Part shown: one piece after another, positions 34,298 to 43,624 of the stretch
Numbering within the stretch: position 1 is the first letter of the stretch
How the letters are laid out: the number at the start of each line of letters is the position of its first letter
Assembly: GCA_902810745.1 (NCBI GenBank)
Contig: CADDYW010000003.1
Coordinates: 1 to 64,000, forward strand
Direction of reading: 5' to 3'
DNA from: Chloroflexota bacterium
GTDB taxonomy: Bacteria; Chloroflexota; UBA6077; FW602-bin22; CADDYW01
DNA length: 64,000 nucleotides
Translations under genes and position numbers: made by a program
The notes under the pieces: model-generated
What the model was told of the DNA's origin: nothing
What the model saw: only the letters and a program-made list of their open reading frames with translations
Databases searched by the model: none

Positions 34298-34736
34298 GCT
34301 TCGGGTGAAGGCTCACGGCTTCGTGGTTCGTGCCGTTCCGAGCGCCAGCGAGGGATTTCGGGTTCAGCGCGCCGAGCCCCCGGCCCGCGAACGCTCCGCC
34401 CGCGGCACCCCCGTGCAGGATTCGCTCGGGGTGACCGGGCAGCAATCTTCACCCGGCAATCGTACGGTCCGAAACCGGTGGCCAAGCTCTGCCCGCCAGC
34501 GACCATTATGGACCGGTGATGACTGGACCGCAAGGTGATCGTTCTCCAACTTTGACTCCCTCGGCGTGCACGACTATCTCTCGAAAGGTGTGCGTGTCCA
34601 GGGGCTGTCGTCAGCCCGGCGGACAATCCAGGTGGTCAGCGGTGTGTCGAGCCCGGTCTGGCCGTCGCGTTGTTGTCCAGCTCGCCGGGGGCAAGCCGTA
34701 TCGACCAATCAGCTGTCCGCCGCGGGGAGACAGCAT
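34298..34736. other. Intergenic region without visible gene
   Basis: About 440 bases between the metallo-hydrolase stop and the promoter of the SAF-domain gene. Only basic, low-quality frames are present. No tRNA or hairpin of note was found. Confidence 0.4.
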
Positions 34737-35756
34737 CTACGGGTCGCGCCGAATATGCGCCAATGGGCCAGGGCTGACCTCGGAGATCCCCTCCGCGCCC
34801 CTCCAGTATCCCTCCTCGGTCTGGCTCACCTGCCCGCGCCTCGTCAGGTAGGCAAGCGCGGCCAGCACCTCGGCCAGCGCGAAGCGGGCACCAGACGGCT
34901 CGACCGGGGGCTCCCGGCGGGTCAGCTTAACAATCTCCCAGGCGGTGAGCTGCTTCCCGTCGAGCGCCTTGCGGACGCGCTCGGCGAACTGGCGATGGAA
35001 GTCGATCATCGCGGTCGTCAGGTCCCGCGGGCTGGCTCGCAACGGAATACCATGCCCCGGCAGCAGCAGGGTGGCGGCGAGGTCGCGCGTACGCTCCAGG
35101 CTGTCAAGATATTCGCCAAGCGGATCGCCGCTGGCCCCGGGAAACGCCCAGACGTTCGGGGCGTGCGGCTCGAGGACGTGGTCCGCGGTGAAGAGCCAGC
35201 CACGCTGGGCCTCCCGCAGCATCACCTGGCCCGGCGAGTGCCCCGGCACGTGAATGATCTCGAGAGTCAGGTCGCCGACCACGAGTGGCTCGTCCACGGA
35301 CAGTGGTTCGATGCGCTCGGGTAGCGCCTCCATCGGCTCTCGGGGCGGGCCCGGGGGCTTCACCCGGATCGCTTCATCGACACCGTGCAGCCTCAGCCAT
35401 TCCTCCAGGTCGGCGGCCTCGATTCGCTGCTGCTCCCACTCCAGCGGGTGCAGCAGCACTCGACCGCCCCAGCGCTGCTGCACCGATCCGGCGCCACCAG
35501 CGTGATCCGGGTGTCGATGCGTCAGCACGAGAGACGTCAGACCACGCGCCGGCACACCGATGGCCTTGAGCGCCCGTCCCAGCGCACGAAGCGACGGTAG
35601 CCAGTTCGCGCCGCAGTCGATCAGCGCGAACTGGGATCGACTCTCGACCAGGAAGGCGTTCACGAACGGAACGGCCCACGGCAGTGGCAGGAGGATTCGA
35701 TAGAGGCCGTCGTCGAGCTGCCAGGCGTTCTCGGCGACGGCCCGTTCCCAGGTCAC
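34737..35756 (-). CDS. Metallo-beta-lactamase fold hydrolase
   Basis: This 339-residue hydrolase has the metal motif THRHPDHAG (HxHxDH), a further His in HVPGHSPGQV, the Asp in FTADHVL and the final His in LLLPGHG, so all seven ligands of a di-zinc site are visible. A C-terminal helical winged domain (ALAYLTRRGQVSQTEEG) resembles LACTB2/glyoxalase-II-like proteins. A thioesterase or acyl-hydrolase role beside ETF is plausible but not shown. The start is the GTG at 35756; its codon overlaps the etfA TGA, so it is translationally coupled and belongs to the etfB-etfA unit. The same frame runs further upstream across etfA and is not coding there. Confidence 0.8.
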   Translation of the reverse strand: MTWERAVAENAWQLDDGLYRILLPLPWAVPFVNAFLVESRSQFALIDCGANWLPSLRALGRALKAIGVPARGLTSLVLTHRHPDHAGGAGSVQQRWGGRVLLHPLEWEQQRIEAADLEEWLRLHGVDEAIRVKPPGPPREPMEALPERIEPLSVDEPLVVGDLTLEIIHVPGHSPGQVMLREAQRGWLFTADHVLEPHAPNVWAFPGASGDPLGEYLDSLERTRDLAATLLLPGHGIPLRASPRDLTTAMIDFHRQFAERVRKALDGKQLTAWEIVKLTRREPPVEPSGARFALAEVLAALAYLTRRGQVSQTEEGYWRGAEGISEVSPGPLAHIRRDP

Positions 35757-36736
35757 TTGCCGAGCATCTCCCGGAGGGTCGCCGTCAGATGCGGCAGCAC
35801 CTCTCTGTAATCGCCGACGACGCCCAGGCGCGCCTGCTCGAAGATCGGCGCATCCTTGTTGGTGTTGATTGCCACCACGATCTTCGATCGCGAGCAGCCG
35901 ACCATGTGCTGACTCGCACCGGAGATGCCGACGGCAATGTAAAGGTTGGGGGCGACTGTCTTGCCGGTCTGGCCGATCTGCCAGGTCGCGGGCACCCAGC
36001 CCGAGTCGACCGCGGCTCGCGATGCGCCGACCGCGCCGCCCACGACCTCGGCCAGCTCCTGCAAATATTTGAAGTTCTCCGGCCCGCCCAGCCCGCGCCC
36101 GCCGGATACGATGATCTTTGCGTCTTCCAGCCGGGGACCACTCGCCCCTTCGGTTCTCGTCTCCATCACCTGCGGCCACGCGGGCGCGGCCGGAATGCTC
36201 AGCCCGAGGTCACGGACGACACCGGCGCGGCTCGGATCGGCTGGCCGCGCCGAGGCAGCACCGGGCTTGACTGTCGCGATGGCAACTGGCCGCCGCGAGA
36301 CCATCACTGCCTGCGCTTTCCCTCCGAAGACCTGCCGGCTGAAGGTCACGACGCCGTCCTGGGTGCTCCACGAGGTGACCTCGGTAATCAGGCCCGCGCC
36401 GATGCGCCAGGCCAGTCGCGGCGCCCAATCGCGACCGGAGCTATCCGCGGCCAGCAAGATCACCTGTGGCTCCGCGGCTCGATAGGCCGCCTCCAGAGCG
36501 ACAACGCCCGCCTCGCTCGGTGCGCTCTCCAGCGACGGCTCGGCGCAGATCAGAACCACGTCGGCGCCCCGCGCGACAAGCGTCGCGGCAGCCCGATCTG
36601 CTGTGGGCCCCAGCGCTACCACGGTGACCTGACCACCGGTCTGATCAGCCAGGTCGCGCGCGCCACCCAGCAAGTCCAGAACCGCGCTCGATGTCGCTCC
36701 GTCGCGCACCGGGGCGGCGACCAGGATACCCGTCAT
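35753..36736 (-). CDS. etfA: Electron transfer flavoprotein, alpha subunit
   Basis: This 327-residue subunit holds the FAD. The C-terminal FAD domain is clear: [54 protein letters not shown] and the closing [17 protein letters not shown]. It receives electrons from acyl-CoA dehydrogenases and passes them to a membrane quinone reductase; EtfD at 41531-43618 is the likely partner. ATG at 36736 has GGAGG eight bases upstream. An upstream GTG (36745) overlaps the ribosome-binding site and is unlikely. Confidence 0.93.
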   Translation of the reverse strand: MTGILVAAPVRDGATSSAVLDLLGGARDLADQTGGQVTVVALGPTADRAAATLVARGADVVLICAEPSLESAPSEAGVVALEAAYRAAEPQVILLAADSSGRDWAPRLAWRIGAGLITEVTSWSTQDGVVTFSRQVFGGKAQAVMVSRRPVAIATVKPGAASARPADPSRAGVVRDLGLSIPAAPAWPQVMETRTEGASGPRLEDAKIIVSGGRGLGGPENFKYLQELAEVVGGAVGASRAAVDSGWVPATWQIGQTGKTVAPNLYIAVGISGASQHMVGCSRSKIVVAINTNKDAPIFEQARLGVVGDYREVLPHLTATLREMLGK

Positions 36737-36751
36737 CGATGCCACCTCCGG

Positions 36752-37552
36752 TCAGATTGCGTTCAACTCGCGCAGCCGCCGGGCGAGCGCGATAGCTTTA
36801 TCGCGCGCGGTCTCGCCCTCGATCATCTCCGCGTGCTTGGGCTGCTCGGGTACGAACAGGTCGAGTACATTCACCGCCGGATCGCTCAGGCTCGCCGGAT
36901 CGATCCCCAGCGCGGCGGCGTTCCAGTTGGCGATCGGCTTGCGCGAGGACATCATCACGTCGCGCACCTTGGCAAATCGCAGAACATTCGAGTCGTCGTT
37001 GGTCACGGTGACAACGGCCGGGGGCACCAGCCGAACGATCTGGTAGCCATCTTCGAGCTCGCGGCGCAGCCGCAGGGCGTCGCCGTCCGGGCTGATCCGC
37101 GAGACGAACGATACACACGGCCAGCCGAGCGCCTCGGCGACCATCGAGCCCACCTGCCCCGCTTCCCAGTCGGCGGCCTGCCGCCCGGCGAGCACCAGAT
37201 CGACCGCCCCCAGCTTGCGAATGCCCGCGGCAAGGACCCGCGCCTTGCCAATCGAGTCCAGGTTGGCGAAGGCCGGATCGACGAGTAGCACCGCTTCGTC
37301 GACAGTGACGGCGAGTGCCTTACGCAGAACTTCCTCCGCCGACTTCTCTCCGAGGCTCAGCGCGGTGATCTTCGTCCCCGAGCCGGTAGCTTCGCGCAGC
37401 TTCAGCGCCACCTCGAGCGCGTTGCCGTCGAAGATACTCATCACCTGTGCTGCGCGTGGAACGTCCGGCGTCTTGAGCTCGCGATTGACGCGAAAGGTCC
37501 GCGCCGGTATCTCCGGATCCAGGACCTGCTTGATCAGAACGACGATGTGCAT
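36752..37552 (-). CDS. etfB: Electron transfer flavoprotein, beta subunit
   Basis: This 266-residue subunit binds AMP and completes the ETF dimer. Hallmarks are the start MHIVVLIKQVLDPE, the DGNALEVALKL helix, VLAGRQAADWEAGQVGSMVAE and the recognition-loop region LEDGYQIVRLVPPAVVTV. ATG at 37552 with AGGGAG eight bases upstream is preferred over the upstream frame. It precedes etfA by about 15 bases, so etfB, etfA and the hydrolase form one operon. Confidence 0.93.
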   Translation of the reverse strand: MHIVVLIKQVLDPEIPARTFRVNRELKTPDVPRAAQVMSIFDGNALEVALKLREATGSGTKITALSLGEKSAEEVLRKALAVTVDEAVLLVDPAFANLDSIGKARVLAAGIRKLGAVDLVLAGRQAADWEAGQVGSMVAEALGWPCVSFVSRISPDGDALRLRRELEDGYQIVRLVPPAVVTVTNDDSNVLRFAKVRDVMMSSRKPIANWNAAALGIDPASLSDPAVNVLDLFVPEQPKHAEMIEGETARDKAIALARRLRELNAI

Positions 37553-37629
37553 GTGTAAGCTCCCTTTGGCTTCACCCCCCACTGTGCCTGCGCGCACCAG
37601 GAGCGGCGAGAAGTTCTTACTGAACAATG

Positions 37630-37694
37630 CGCAAGACGCAAAACGCAATCGCAGCTCGCGCCAATGTTGCGAATTGCGCGTTACGTCTCCACGC
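37630..37694. repeat. Heptamer arrays (CGCAAAA-type), inverted pair
   Basis: CGCAAGA, CGCAAAA, CGCAATC (37630-37650) are answered by inverted 7-base units at about 37671-37694 (AATTGCG, CGTTACG, TCTCCACG). The outer ends TTACTGA and TCAGTAA (37618 and 37700 region) are also complementary. A hairpin CCCCTCTC/GAGAGGGG follows at about 37709-37735. Confidence 0.55.
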
Positions 37695-37752
37695 AGCGGT
37701 CAGTAAGCCTCCCCTCTCTATCTTCTGTGGAGAGGGGTCGGGGGTGAGGCCG

Positions 37753-38514
37753 CTACCCTCTTGGTCCGCCCGCGACGTAGATGATCTGACCGCTGACGAA
37801 GCTCGCCTCGTCGCTGACGAGAAACGCGACGACGTTCGCGACGTCCTCGGGCTGACCGACCCGACGCAACGGAATCCGCGACGCGGCATCCGCCTTGAAC
37901 TGCTCGAAGTCGACGCCCAGCCGCTCGGCGGTCGCCCGGGTCATGCGCGTCTCGATGAAGCCCGGCGCGATTGCATTGACGTTGATGTTGAACGGCCCAA
38001 GCTCGATCGCGAGCGTCCGGGTCATGCCTTGAAGGCCGGCCTTGGCGGTCGAGTAGTTCGTTTGTCCACGGTTGCCGAGCGCCGAGGTCGACGACGTGAA
38101 GACCATCTTGCCGTAGCGCTGCGCGACCATGTGCTTCTGCGCGGCACGCGCGGCAAGAAAGCTCCCCTTGAGGTGCGTGTCGATCACGCTATCCCAGTCG
38201 TCGTCAGTCATCCTGAAGAGTAGATTATCACGGATGATGCCGGCACAGGCAACCAGGATATCGAGGCGGCCGAACTCGGCCACCGTCCGCGCGACTGCTG
38301 CCTCGACCTGCTCTCCATTGGTGACGTCGAGCGGAATTGCCAGGGCCTTACCACCGGCCGCCCGAATTGCCGCGGCGGTCTCCTCGGCCGGCCCGGCGTC
38401 GAGGTCAGTCACCGCCACGGCCGCTCCCTGCGCGGCTAGCGTTCGCGCGGTTGCCGCGCCGATGCCCCGCGCCGCTCCTGTCAGAAACGCGACTCGCCCG
38501 TCAAAACGCGCCAT
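37753..38514 (-). CDS. Short-chain dehydrogenase/reductase (FabG-like)
   Basis: This 253-residue classical SDR has FLTGAARGIGAATA (cofactor loop), the Asp in TDLDAG suggesting NAD preference, CAGI (in place of NNAG), the Ser/Tyr/Lys triad (SSTSALG, YSTAK) and the C-terminal VIYVAGG block. It probably acts as a 3-hydroxyacyl-CoA or similar dehydrogenase with the neighbouring thiolase. ATG at 38514 has GAGGAGAAGG upstream. Note NNAG reads CAGI after VACAG, a mild deviation. Confidence 0.88.
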   Translation of the reverse strand: MARFDGRVAFLTGAARGIGAATARTLAAQGAAVAVTDLDAGPAEETAAAIRAAGGKALAIPLDVTNGEQVEAAVARTVAEFGRLDILVACAGIIRDNLLFRMTDDDWDSVIDTHLKGSFLAARAAQKHMVAQRYGKMVFTSSTSALGNRGQTNYSTAKAGLQGMTRTLAIELGPFNINVNAIAPGFIETRMTRATAERLGVDFEQFKADAASRIPLRRVGQPEDVANVVAFLVSDEASFVSGQIIYVAGGPRG

Positions 38515-38553
38515 TGCCTTCTCCTCGCTCGTCATTCGTCGCCGGCTTGCTGA

Positions 38554-38970
38554 TTAGCCCGTACCCGCAGCGAGACGAAACTTCGGTAGCGTGATCTCCG
38601 GAGTGACGTCGTCGAAGACGACTTCGACCGCCGCCCCGATCCGCACGTCCGACGGTGCGCATTCGACGACGTTGCTCATCATGCGCACGCCCTCGGCAAG
38701 GTCGATCAGCGCCACAACGTACGGTACGTCATCCTTGAACGCCGCCGGGCTCCGATGCACGACGGTGTACGAGTAGATCGTGCCGCGCCCGGACGCTTGG
38801 ATCCAATCGATGCGGTCGGACATGCAGTGCGGGCAGACCGATCGCGGGTAGAAGATCGTGCGCTGACAATCCTGGCACCGTTGAATCATCAGTCGATGCT
38901 CTTTGGCTGCGTCCCAGTAGGGCCTGGTATCCCCGTCCGGAACGGGCAGTGGCTTGGCATACTCGGTCAC
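38554..38970 (-). CDS. DUF35 zinc-ribbon/OB-fold acyl-CoA-binding protein
   Basis: This 138-residue protein has the rubredoxin-like zinc ribbon CQDCQRTIFYPRSVCPHC (four Cys) and an OB-fold with GRGTIYSYTVVHR and MSNVVECAPSDVRIG. DUF35 proteins bind acyl-CoA and form complexes with thiolase-like SCP-x proteins, channelling substrate in sterol and fatty-acid breakdown. The start is GTG at 38970 with GGGAGGG upstream, two bases from the thiolase stop. The gene pair is therefore a functional unit. Confidence 0.88.
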   Translation of the reverse strand: MTEYAKPLPVPDGDTRPYWDAAKEHRLMIQRCQDCQRTIFYPRSVCPHCMSDRIDWIQASGRGTIYSYTVVHRSPAAFKDDVPYVVALIDLAEGVRMMSNVVECAPSDVRIGAAVEVVFDDVTPEITLPKFRLAAGTG

Positions 38971-38972
38971 GT

Positions 38973-40118
38973 TCAGTCCCTCCCCAGAACACAGGTCGCC
39001 CCGGAGGATAGCACGCCGCCAGTACCGTGCACCAGCGCCAGCCGCGCGTTCGGCACCTGGCGTGCCTCGCCCTCGCCACGAAGCTGACGTACCGCTTCAA
39101 TCAAAAGGAAGATACCATACATGCCCGGGTGGCAGTAGGATAGACCGCCGCCGTTCGTGTTCATCGGAAAATCGCCGCCCGGGGCAGTGCGCTGGCCCGA
39201 GACGAACGCACCGGACTCGCCACGCCCGCAGAAGCCCAGCGCCTCCAGCGTGAGCATAACCGTGATCGTAAAGCTGTCGTAGACCTCTACCACATCGAAG
39301 TCTCGATGCGTGACGCCTGCCATCGCCATCGCTCGAGGGCCAGTGGTCGCCGCGCTGGTCAGGGTCAGATCGGGCATGTTGCTGATCGTCAGGTGAGTGT
39401 GGGTCTCGGCGTGTCCCAGTACCCGAATCGGTACCTTGCGACAGTCGCGCGCGCGCTCGAGCGAGGTCACGACAACCGCGCCGCCGCCATCGGTGACCAG
39501 GCAACAGTCCAGCAGGTGCAGCGGCTCGGCGATGTAGGGCGAGGCGAGCACGTCCTCGATCGTGATCGGGTCGCGCTTATATGCCCTGGGATTGAGCTGC
39601 GCCCACTTGCGCGTCGCGACCGCGACCTCCGCGAGCTGCTCGGGCTTGGTACCGTAGTCATGCATGTGGCGCATCGCGGCCATGGCGTAGGCGCCAACCG
39701 GCAGTGGCGGCCCGTACGGGCGCTCGAACTGCTCGGTGTAGTGGGCCGGGCCCGGCCGCCCCAGGCTCCGGCTGGCCGAGGACCGCTGGGTGGATCCGTA
39801 GGTGATCAGCGCGACCTCACACAGACCCAGCCTGATCATCGCGGCAGCGTGACCGACGTGCGCCTCGAACGATGCACCGCCGATATTGGTGCTATCGGTC
39901 ACCTTCGGCTGGATGCCGAGGTACTCCGCGACCAGCATCGAAGGTGCCCAGCCCCAGTCGCCCCCCGCGGTGAGCACCGCATCGACGTCGCGGGTGGTGA
40001 GGCCAGCATCTTCCAGTGCGGCTTTCGCCGCCTGCGCCTGGAGCTGCAGAACGGTTTTCGGGGCGACGACGCCGAGATCCGACTCGGCGACGCCGACAAT
40101 CGCGACGTTTTCGACCAT
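38973..40118 (-). CDS. Thiolase-like protein (SCP-x/lipid-transfer type)
   Basis: This 381-residue thiolase-fold protein starts VENVAIVGVAESDLGVVAPKTV and contains VGHAAAMIRLGLCEVALITYG and NTNGGGLSYCHPGMYGIFL, typical blocks of the nonspecific lipid-transfer thiolase branch. The classical active-site Cys motif near residue 90 is not obvious, and the C-terminal His/Cys region is atypical, as in many DUF35-associated thiolases. ATG at 40118 has AGGAGAG upstream. It is adjacent to the DUF35 gene with two bases between. Confidence 0.85.
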   Translation of the reverse strand: MVENVAIVGVAESDLGVVAPKTVLQLQAQAAKAALEDAGLTTRDVDAVLTAGGDWGWAPSMLVAEYLGIQPKVTDSTNIGGASFEAHVGHAAAMIRLGLCEVALITYGSTQRSSASRSLGRPGPAHYTEQFERPYGPPLPVGAYAMAAMRHMHDYGTKPEQLAEVAVATRKWAQLNPRAYKRDPITIEDVLASPYIAEPLHLLDCCLVTDGGGAVVVTSLERARDCRKVPIRVLGHAETHTHLTISNMPDLTLTSAATTGPRAMAMAGVTHRDFDVVEVYDSFTITVMLTLEALGFCGRGESGAFVSGQRTAPGGDFPMNTNGGGLSYCHPGMYGIFLLIEAVRQLRGEGEARQVPNARLALVHGTGGVLSSGATCVLGRD

Positions 40119-40266
40119 CAGTCCCACTCTCCTCGTGATTGCTGCGCAGAAATCCACGGCGCAACCTGCCACTCGCATCGTCGATGCGCGGAGCAGAAGT
40201 CAAACGGGTGTGGTGGCGTGTGCATTGCCGCGTAACGTTCCGAGTTCATCTGTCGCGACGCGCGCA

Positions 40267-41370
40267 TCAGTCGCGCATCACAATCACCCCGCGCGCGTTG
40301 TCGCCGCGGGCGAGCGCCGCGAAGGCCTCGTTGATCTCGTCCAGACGGTAGCGACGAGAGATGATCTCGTCGAGCTTGAGCCGCCCCTGCAGATAGAAGT
40401 TCACGAGACGAGGGAAATCGACGGAGGGCCGCGTCGAGCCGTAAAAGCAGCCCTTGACCGTCTTTGAGCTGGCAGCAATGCTGGCCGGAATTGGAATCTC
40501 CGCGCCGGTCGGTGCTATCCCGACGACCACCGTCGTCCCACCGGCCCGGGTCGAATCGTATGCCTGGCGGCTCACCTGCGGCAGACCGATGGCATCGAAC
40601 GCGTAGTCCACGCCCTGGCCCGCGGTCAGCTCGCGAATCGCTCCCACTGGATCGACTCGACTGGCATTGATCACGTGCGTCGCGCCAACCTGCTTCGCGT
40701 ATTCCAGCTTGTTGTCGAGCAGGTCGATGGCGATGATCTGGCTCGCGTTCGCCAGCATCCCACCCTGGATGATGTTCAGTCCGACGCCGCCAGTGGCGAA
40801 GACTGCCATCGTCGACCCGGGCTCGACTCGGGCAGTGTTCAGAACGGCCCCAACCCCCGTCATCACCGCGCAGCCAATCAACGCCGCCCGATCCAGGGGC
40901 ATGTCCGGGCGAATCGGAATCGCCTGTGACTCGTGGACGACCGCCATCTCGGCGAAGGACGACGTCTGCCCGAAGTGATTGATCTCCTGATCGCCCTTTC
41001 GCAGCCGCCGCGTGCCGTCGGGCATGGTGCCAGCCGGGCTGCGCATACCGTTGCAGAGGTACGGCTCGCCCCGAACGCAGGCCTGGCAGCGCCCGCAGGT
41101 CGAGGCGAACGAGAGAATCACGTGGTCACCCGGCTTGACGAGTGATACGTTCGGCCCAATAGCCTCGACAACCGCCGAGGCCTCGTGGCCCAGGACGACC
41201 GGCTTCGGGTACCTGGGCCCGTGCCAGGACCCATCGATCACGTGATAGTCGCTGTGACACACGCCCGTTGCTGCGATCCGCACGAGGACTTCGCCCGCGC
41301 GTGGACCCTCCAGGGTCAGATCCTCGATCACCATTGGCTGATTGGCTTCGTACAGGACGGCGGCACGCAT
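40267..41370 (-). CDS. Zn-dependent alcohol dehydrogenase (class III-like)
   Basis: This 367-residue medium-chain dehydrogenase has the catalytic zinc site GVCHSDYHVIDG and GHEASAVVEAIG, the structural zinc cluster CGRCQACVRGEPYLC and the nucleotide-binding VFATGGVGLNIIQGG with the Asp in IIAIDLLDNKLEYA (NAD type). The FGQTSSFAEMAVVHE stretch is typical of the Actinobacterial/Chloroflexota MDR group. ATG at 41370 has GGAGG upstream. The likely substrate is an alcohol in the same catabolic block. Confidence 0.9.
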   Translation of the reverse strand: MRAAVLYEANQPMVIEDLTLEGPRAGEVLVRIAATGVCHSDYHVIDGSWHGPRYPKPVVLGHEASAVVEAIGPNVSLVKPGDHVILSFASTCGRCQACVRGEPYLCNGMRSPAGTMPDGTRRLRKGDQEINHFGQTSSFAEMAVVHESQAIPIRPDMPLDRAALIGCAVMTGVGAVLNTARVEPGSTMAVFATGGVGLNIIQGGMLANASQIIAIDLLDNKLEYAKQVGATHVINASRVDPVGAIRELTAGQGVDYAFDAIGLPQVSRQAYDSTRAGGTTVVVGIAPTGAEIPIPASIAASSKTVKGCFYGSTRPSVDFPRLVNFYLQGRLKLDEIISRRYRLDEINEAFAALARGDNARGVIVMRD

Positions 41371-41449
41371 CGAATCACCTCCACCGGCTTTCATTACGAT
41401 GAGCGTGGTTGGATTTTAGGCCCCGGCGTTCCCGGACGCTAGCCGGTTC

Positions 41450-41468
41450 CCATTCTGGGCAAGAATGG
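41450..41468. repeat. 7-bp hairpin downstream of etfD
   Basis: CCATTCT (41450-41456) pairs with AGAATGG (41462-41468) over loop GGGCA. It lies between the etfD stop and the dehydrogenase start. Confidence 0.35.
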
Positions 41469-41530
41469 CGCTGTTCTCGACCTGCTCTGAAGCTGAGACG
41501 TTTGGACACGGCCACTCGCGACGGCGGCAC

Positions 41531-43618
41531 TCACCCACGCTGTACGCCCGCGTCCGTCGCGATTGCTTCTGCCACTAGCTCGACGAAATCTCGCACCCGC
41601 ACATCGCTATCGGCCGGCTGAACCATCCGTACCCCATCTTCGAGCATGCCTAGGCAGAATGGGCAGGCAGTACAGATCGTCTTTGCGCCGGTACCGATGG
41701 CCTCGCGCGCCCGATTCTGATTGATCCGCCCGCCCGATTCGTCTTCGAAGAAGGCGTGGCCACCCCCCGCGCCGCAGCAGAAGCTTCGCTCGCGCGAGCG
41801 GGTCATCTCGATTCGCCTGGCGCCCAGGTGGTCGAGAACGGCGCGCGGCGCGTCGAAGGTGCCGTTATAACGGCCGAGATAGCACGGATCGTGATAGGTA
41901 ACCGCCTCGGGAAGCTGGCGGGCAAGACGCAACCGCCCCTTGTCGATCAGCTCCTGCACGAAGGCGCTGTGGTGAATGACCTCGAAGTCGCCGCCCAGCA
42001 GGCGATACTCGTGGCGGAGCGTCTGGAGGCAATGGGGACAGTGGGTGACGATCCTCCTGACGTTGTACCGCTTGAGAGTATCGACGTTGGCGCGCGCGAG
42101 CGTGTCGTAATGAAACTCGTTGCCGCTGCGACGGGCCGGATCGCCACAGCACTGCTCCTCCGGCCCGAGCACGGCGAAACGCACGCCCGCGCAATGCATA
42201 ATCGTAACCATGGATCGCGCCACGCTCTGAACGCGTGGATCCATTGCCGCGGCACAGCCAACCCAGTACAGCACCTCGATCTCGCCGGGGCTCTCGACTG
42301 CTGCCATTTCGACAACGGGAAGTCCGTGGTACCACTCGGTTCGCTCGGCAGATGCGCCGCGGAACGGGTGCTGCCGGACCTCCAGGCTATTGACCGCCTC
42401 GGCGACGCCCTCTGGCACCCGCGCCTGATCCATCGCCAGGTTCTGGCGGAGCTGAAGAATCAGGGGTACGTGCTCGATCGCGACCGGACACACCTCTTCG
42501 CACGCCCGGCAGGTCGTGCAGGACCAGAGTGTCTCCTCCTTGATCACCCCGCCGGCCAGCACGGGCATGGCCGCGACGATCTCGTCGAAGCGCGCGCTGT
42601 CTCCCCGATCGCGCGCGGCCTGACCCGCCAGAAGCGGGGCCTCGTGAGCGTGAACGAAGTTACGCAGATCAAGGATGACACGCTTCGGAGAGAGGGGCTT
42701 GCCCTCGGCCCAGGCCGGGCACGCGTCCTGGCAGCGGCCGCACTCGGTGCAGGCGTCGAAGTCCAGCAGCTGTTTCCAGGTGAGGTCATAGACCGTCTTG
42801 ACGCCAAGCGCCGCCGACTGATCTTCGAAGTCGATCGCGGGGACGACGCCGTGTGCCTCCTCGAGATTGCCGAAGAAGATGTTCAGCGGGCTGATGACCA
42901 TGTGCGATAGCTTGGTGAAGGGGATGACCGCCAGCAGAGTGTGCCAGAAGGCGACGTGGAGCACCCAGAGGGAGGCGTGCACGGTCTGCTGCGCCGACGT
43001 CGTGGAGAACGGAATCGCGAGCGCCAGGCCGGTGAGATAGCCGAACGGGGACCAAGGGGCCCAGGGATCCGCGGTCGCGACGATACGCAGCCCCTCGAGC
43101 ATGAAACCGGTTAGCAGGATCAGCGCCAGTGCCGCGAGCAGAACGGCGTCGGCCCATTGCCCGTGCTCCAGCCGCGGTAGTCGAAGGATATAACGACGGA
43201 CGACGGCAATGGCGATTCCGACCATGAACAGGAACCCGAAGATGTCGACGATCAGGCTCTGGAAGTACAGGTAGAAGTAGCCGTGCATGATCGGAATGCC
43301 GAGGTCGGTGTTGATTGCCACGACGGTCGTCGCGATGAAGAGGATCACGAATCCAAAGAACATCAGCGCGTGCATCACGCCCGGGACGCGATCTTTCAGG
43401 AGATTCGCGTGCCCGAACCCGCGCACGAGAACCCGCGTGAACCGCTCGCCGAGATGATCCCAGCGCATCGCGGGCTTCCCAAGTCGCCAGATGCGCACGC
43501 GCCGCCAGATACCGTAGCCGAAGACCGCCAGCGCGAGGACCATGGTCACGTACATGAACCAGATCATCACGGGCGTTGTATTCCATTGGACGATACGAGT
43601 GGCGTCGTTCGGGTTCAT
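41531..43618 (-). CDS. etfD: Membrane ETF:(mena)quinone oxidoreductase, EtfD-like
   Basis: This 695-residue fusion has six or so N-terminal membrane helices resembling nitrate-reductase gamma/b-heme modules (residues 15-250), with His residues in the helices. Two 4Fe-4S motifs follow, CTECGRCQDACP (about 300) and CTTCRACEEVCP (about 380). Two CCG domains come last: GCAAAM...EEQCCGDPARR and HDPCYLGRYNGTF...FCCGAGGGHAF. This architecture matches the actinobacterial EtfD that takes electrons from ETF to menaquinone. It lies on the same strand as etfBA but separated by the thiolase/SDR genes, so it is the probable acceptor of the ETF encoded here. The ATG has no exceptional features. Confidence 0.9.
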   Translation of the reverse strand: MNPNDATRIVQWNTTPVMIWFMYVTMVLALAVFGYGIWRRVRIWRLGKPAMRWDHLGERFTRVLVRGFGHANLLKDRVPGVMHALMFFGFVILFIATTVVAINTDLGIPIMHGYFYLYFQSLIVDIFGFLFMVGIAIAVVRRYILRLPRLEHGQWADAVLLAALALILLTGFMLEGLRIVATADPWAPWSPFGYLTGLALAIPFSTTSAQQTVHASLWVLHVAFWHTLLAVIPFTKLSHMVISPLNIFFGNLEEAHGVVPAIDFEDQSAALGVKTVYDLTWKQLLDFDACTECGRCQDACPAWAEGKPLSPKRVILDLRNFVHAHEAPLLAGQAARDRGDSARFDEIVAAMPVLAGGVIKEETLWSCTTCRACEEVCPVAIEHVPLILQLRQNLAMDQARVPEGVAEAVNSLEVRQHPFRGASAERTEWYHGLPVVEMAAVESPGEIEVLYWVGCAAAMDPRVQSVARSMVTIMHCAGVRFAVLGPEEQCCGDPARRSGNEFHYDTLARANVDTLKRYNVRRIVTHCPHCLQTLRHEYRLLGGDFEVIHHSAFVQELIDKGRLRLARQLPEAVTYHDPCYLGRYNGTFDAPRAVLDHLGARRIEMTRSRERSFCCGAGGGHAFFEDESGGRINQNRAREAIGTGAKTICTACPFCLGMLEDGVRMVQPADSDVRVRDFVELVAEAIATDAGVQRG

Positions 43619-43624
43619 GGCGTG

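Noticed and set aside
34736-36179. 480-residue version of the metallo-hydrolase
   Set aside because: The first 140 residues are an Arg/Gly-rich shadow of etfA; the GTG overlapping the etfA stop is the real start.
37753-38514. Dedicated fabG of fatty-acid synthesis
   Set aside because: No acyl carrier protein or FAS gene is near; the thiolase/DUF35 context points to catabolism.
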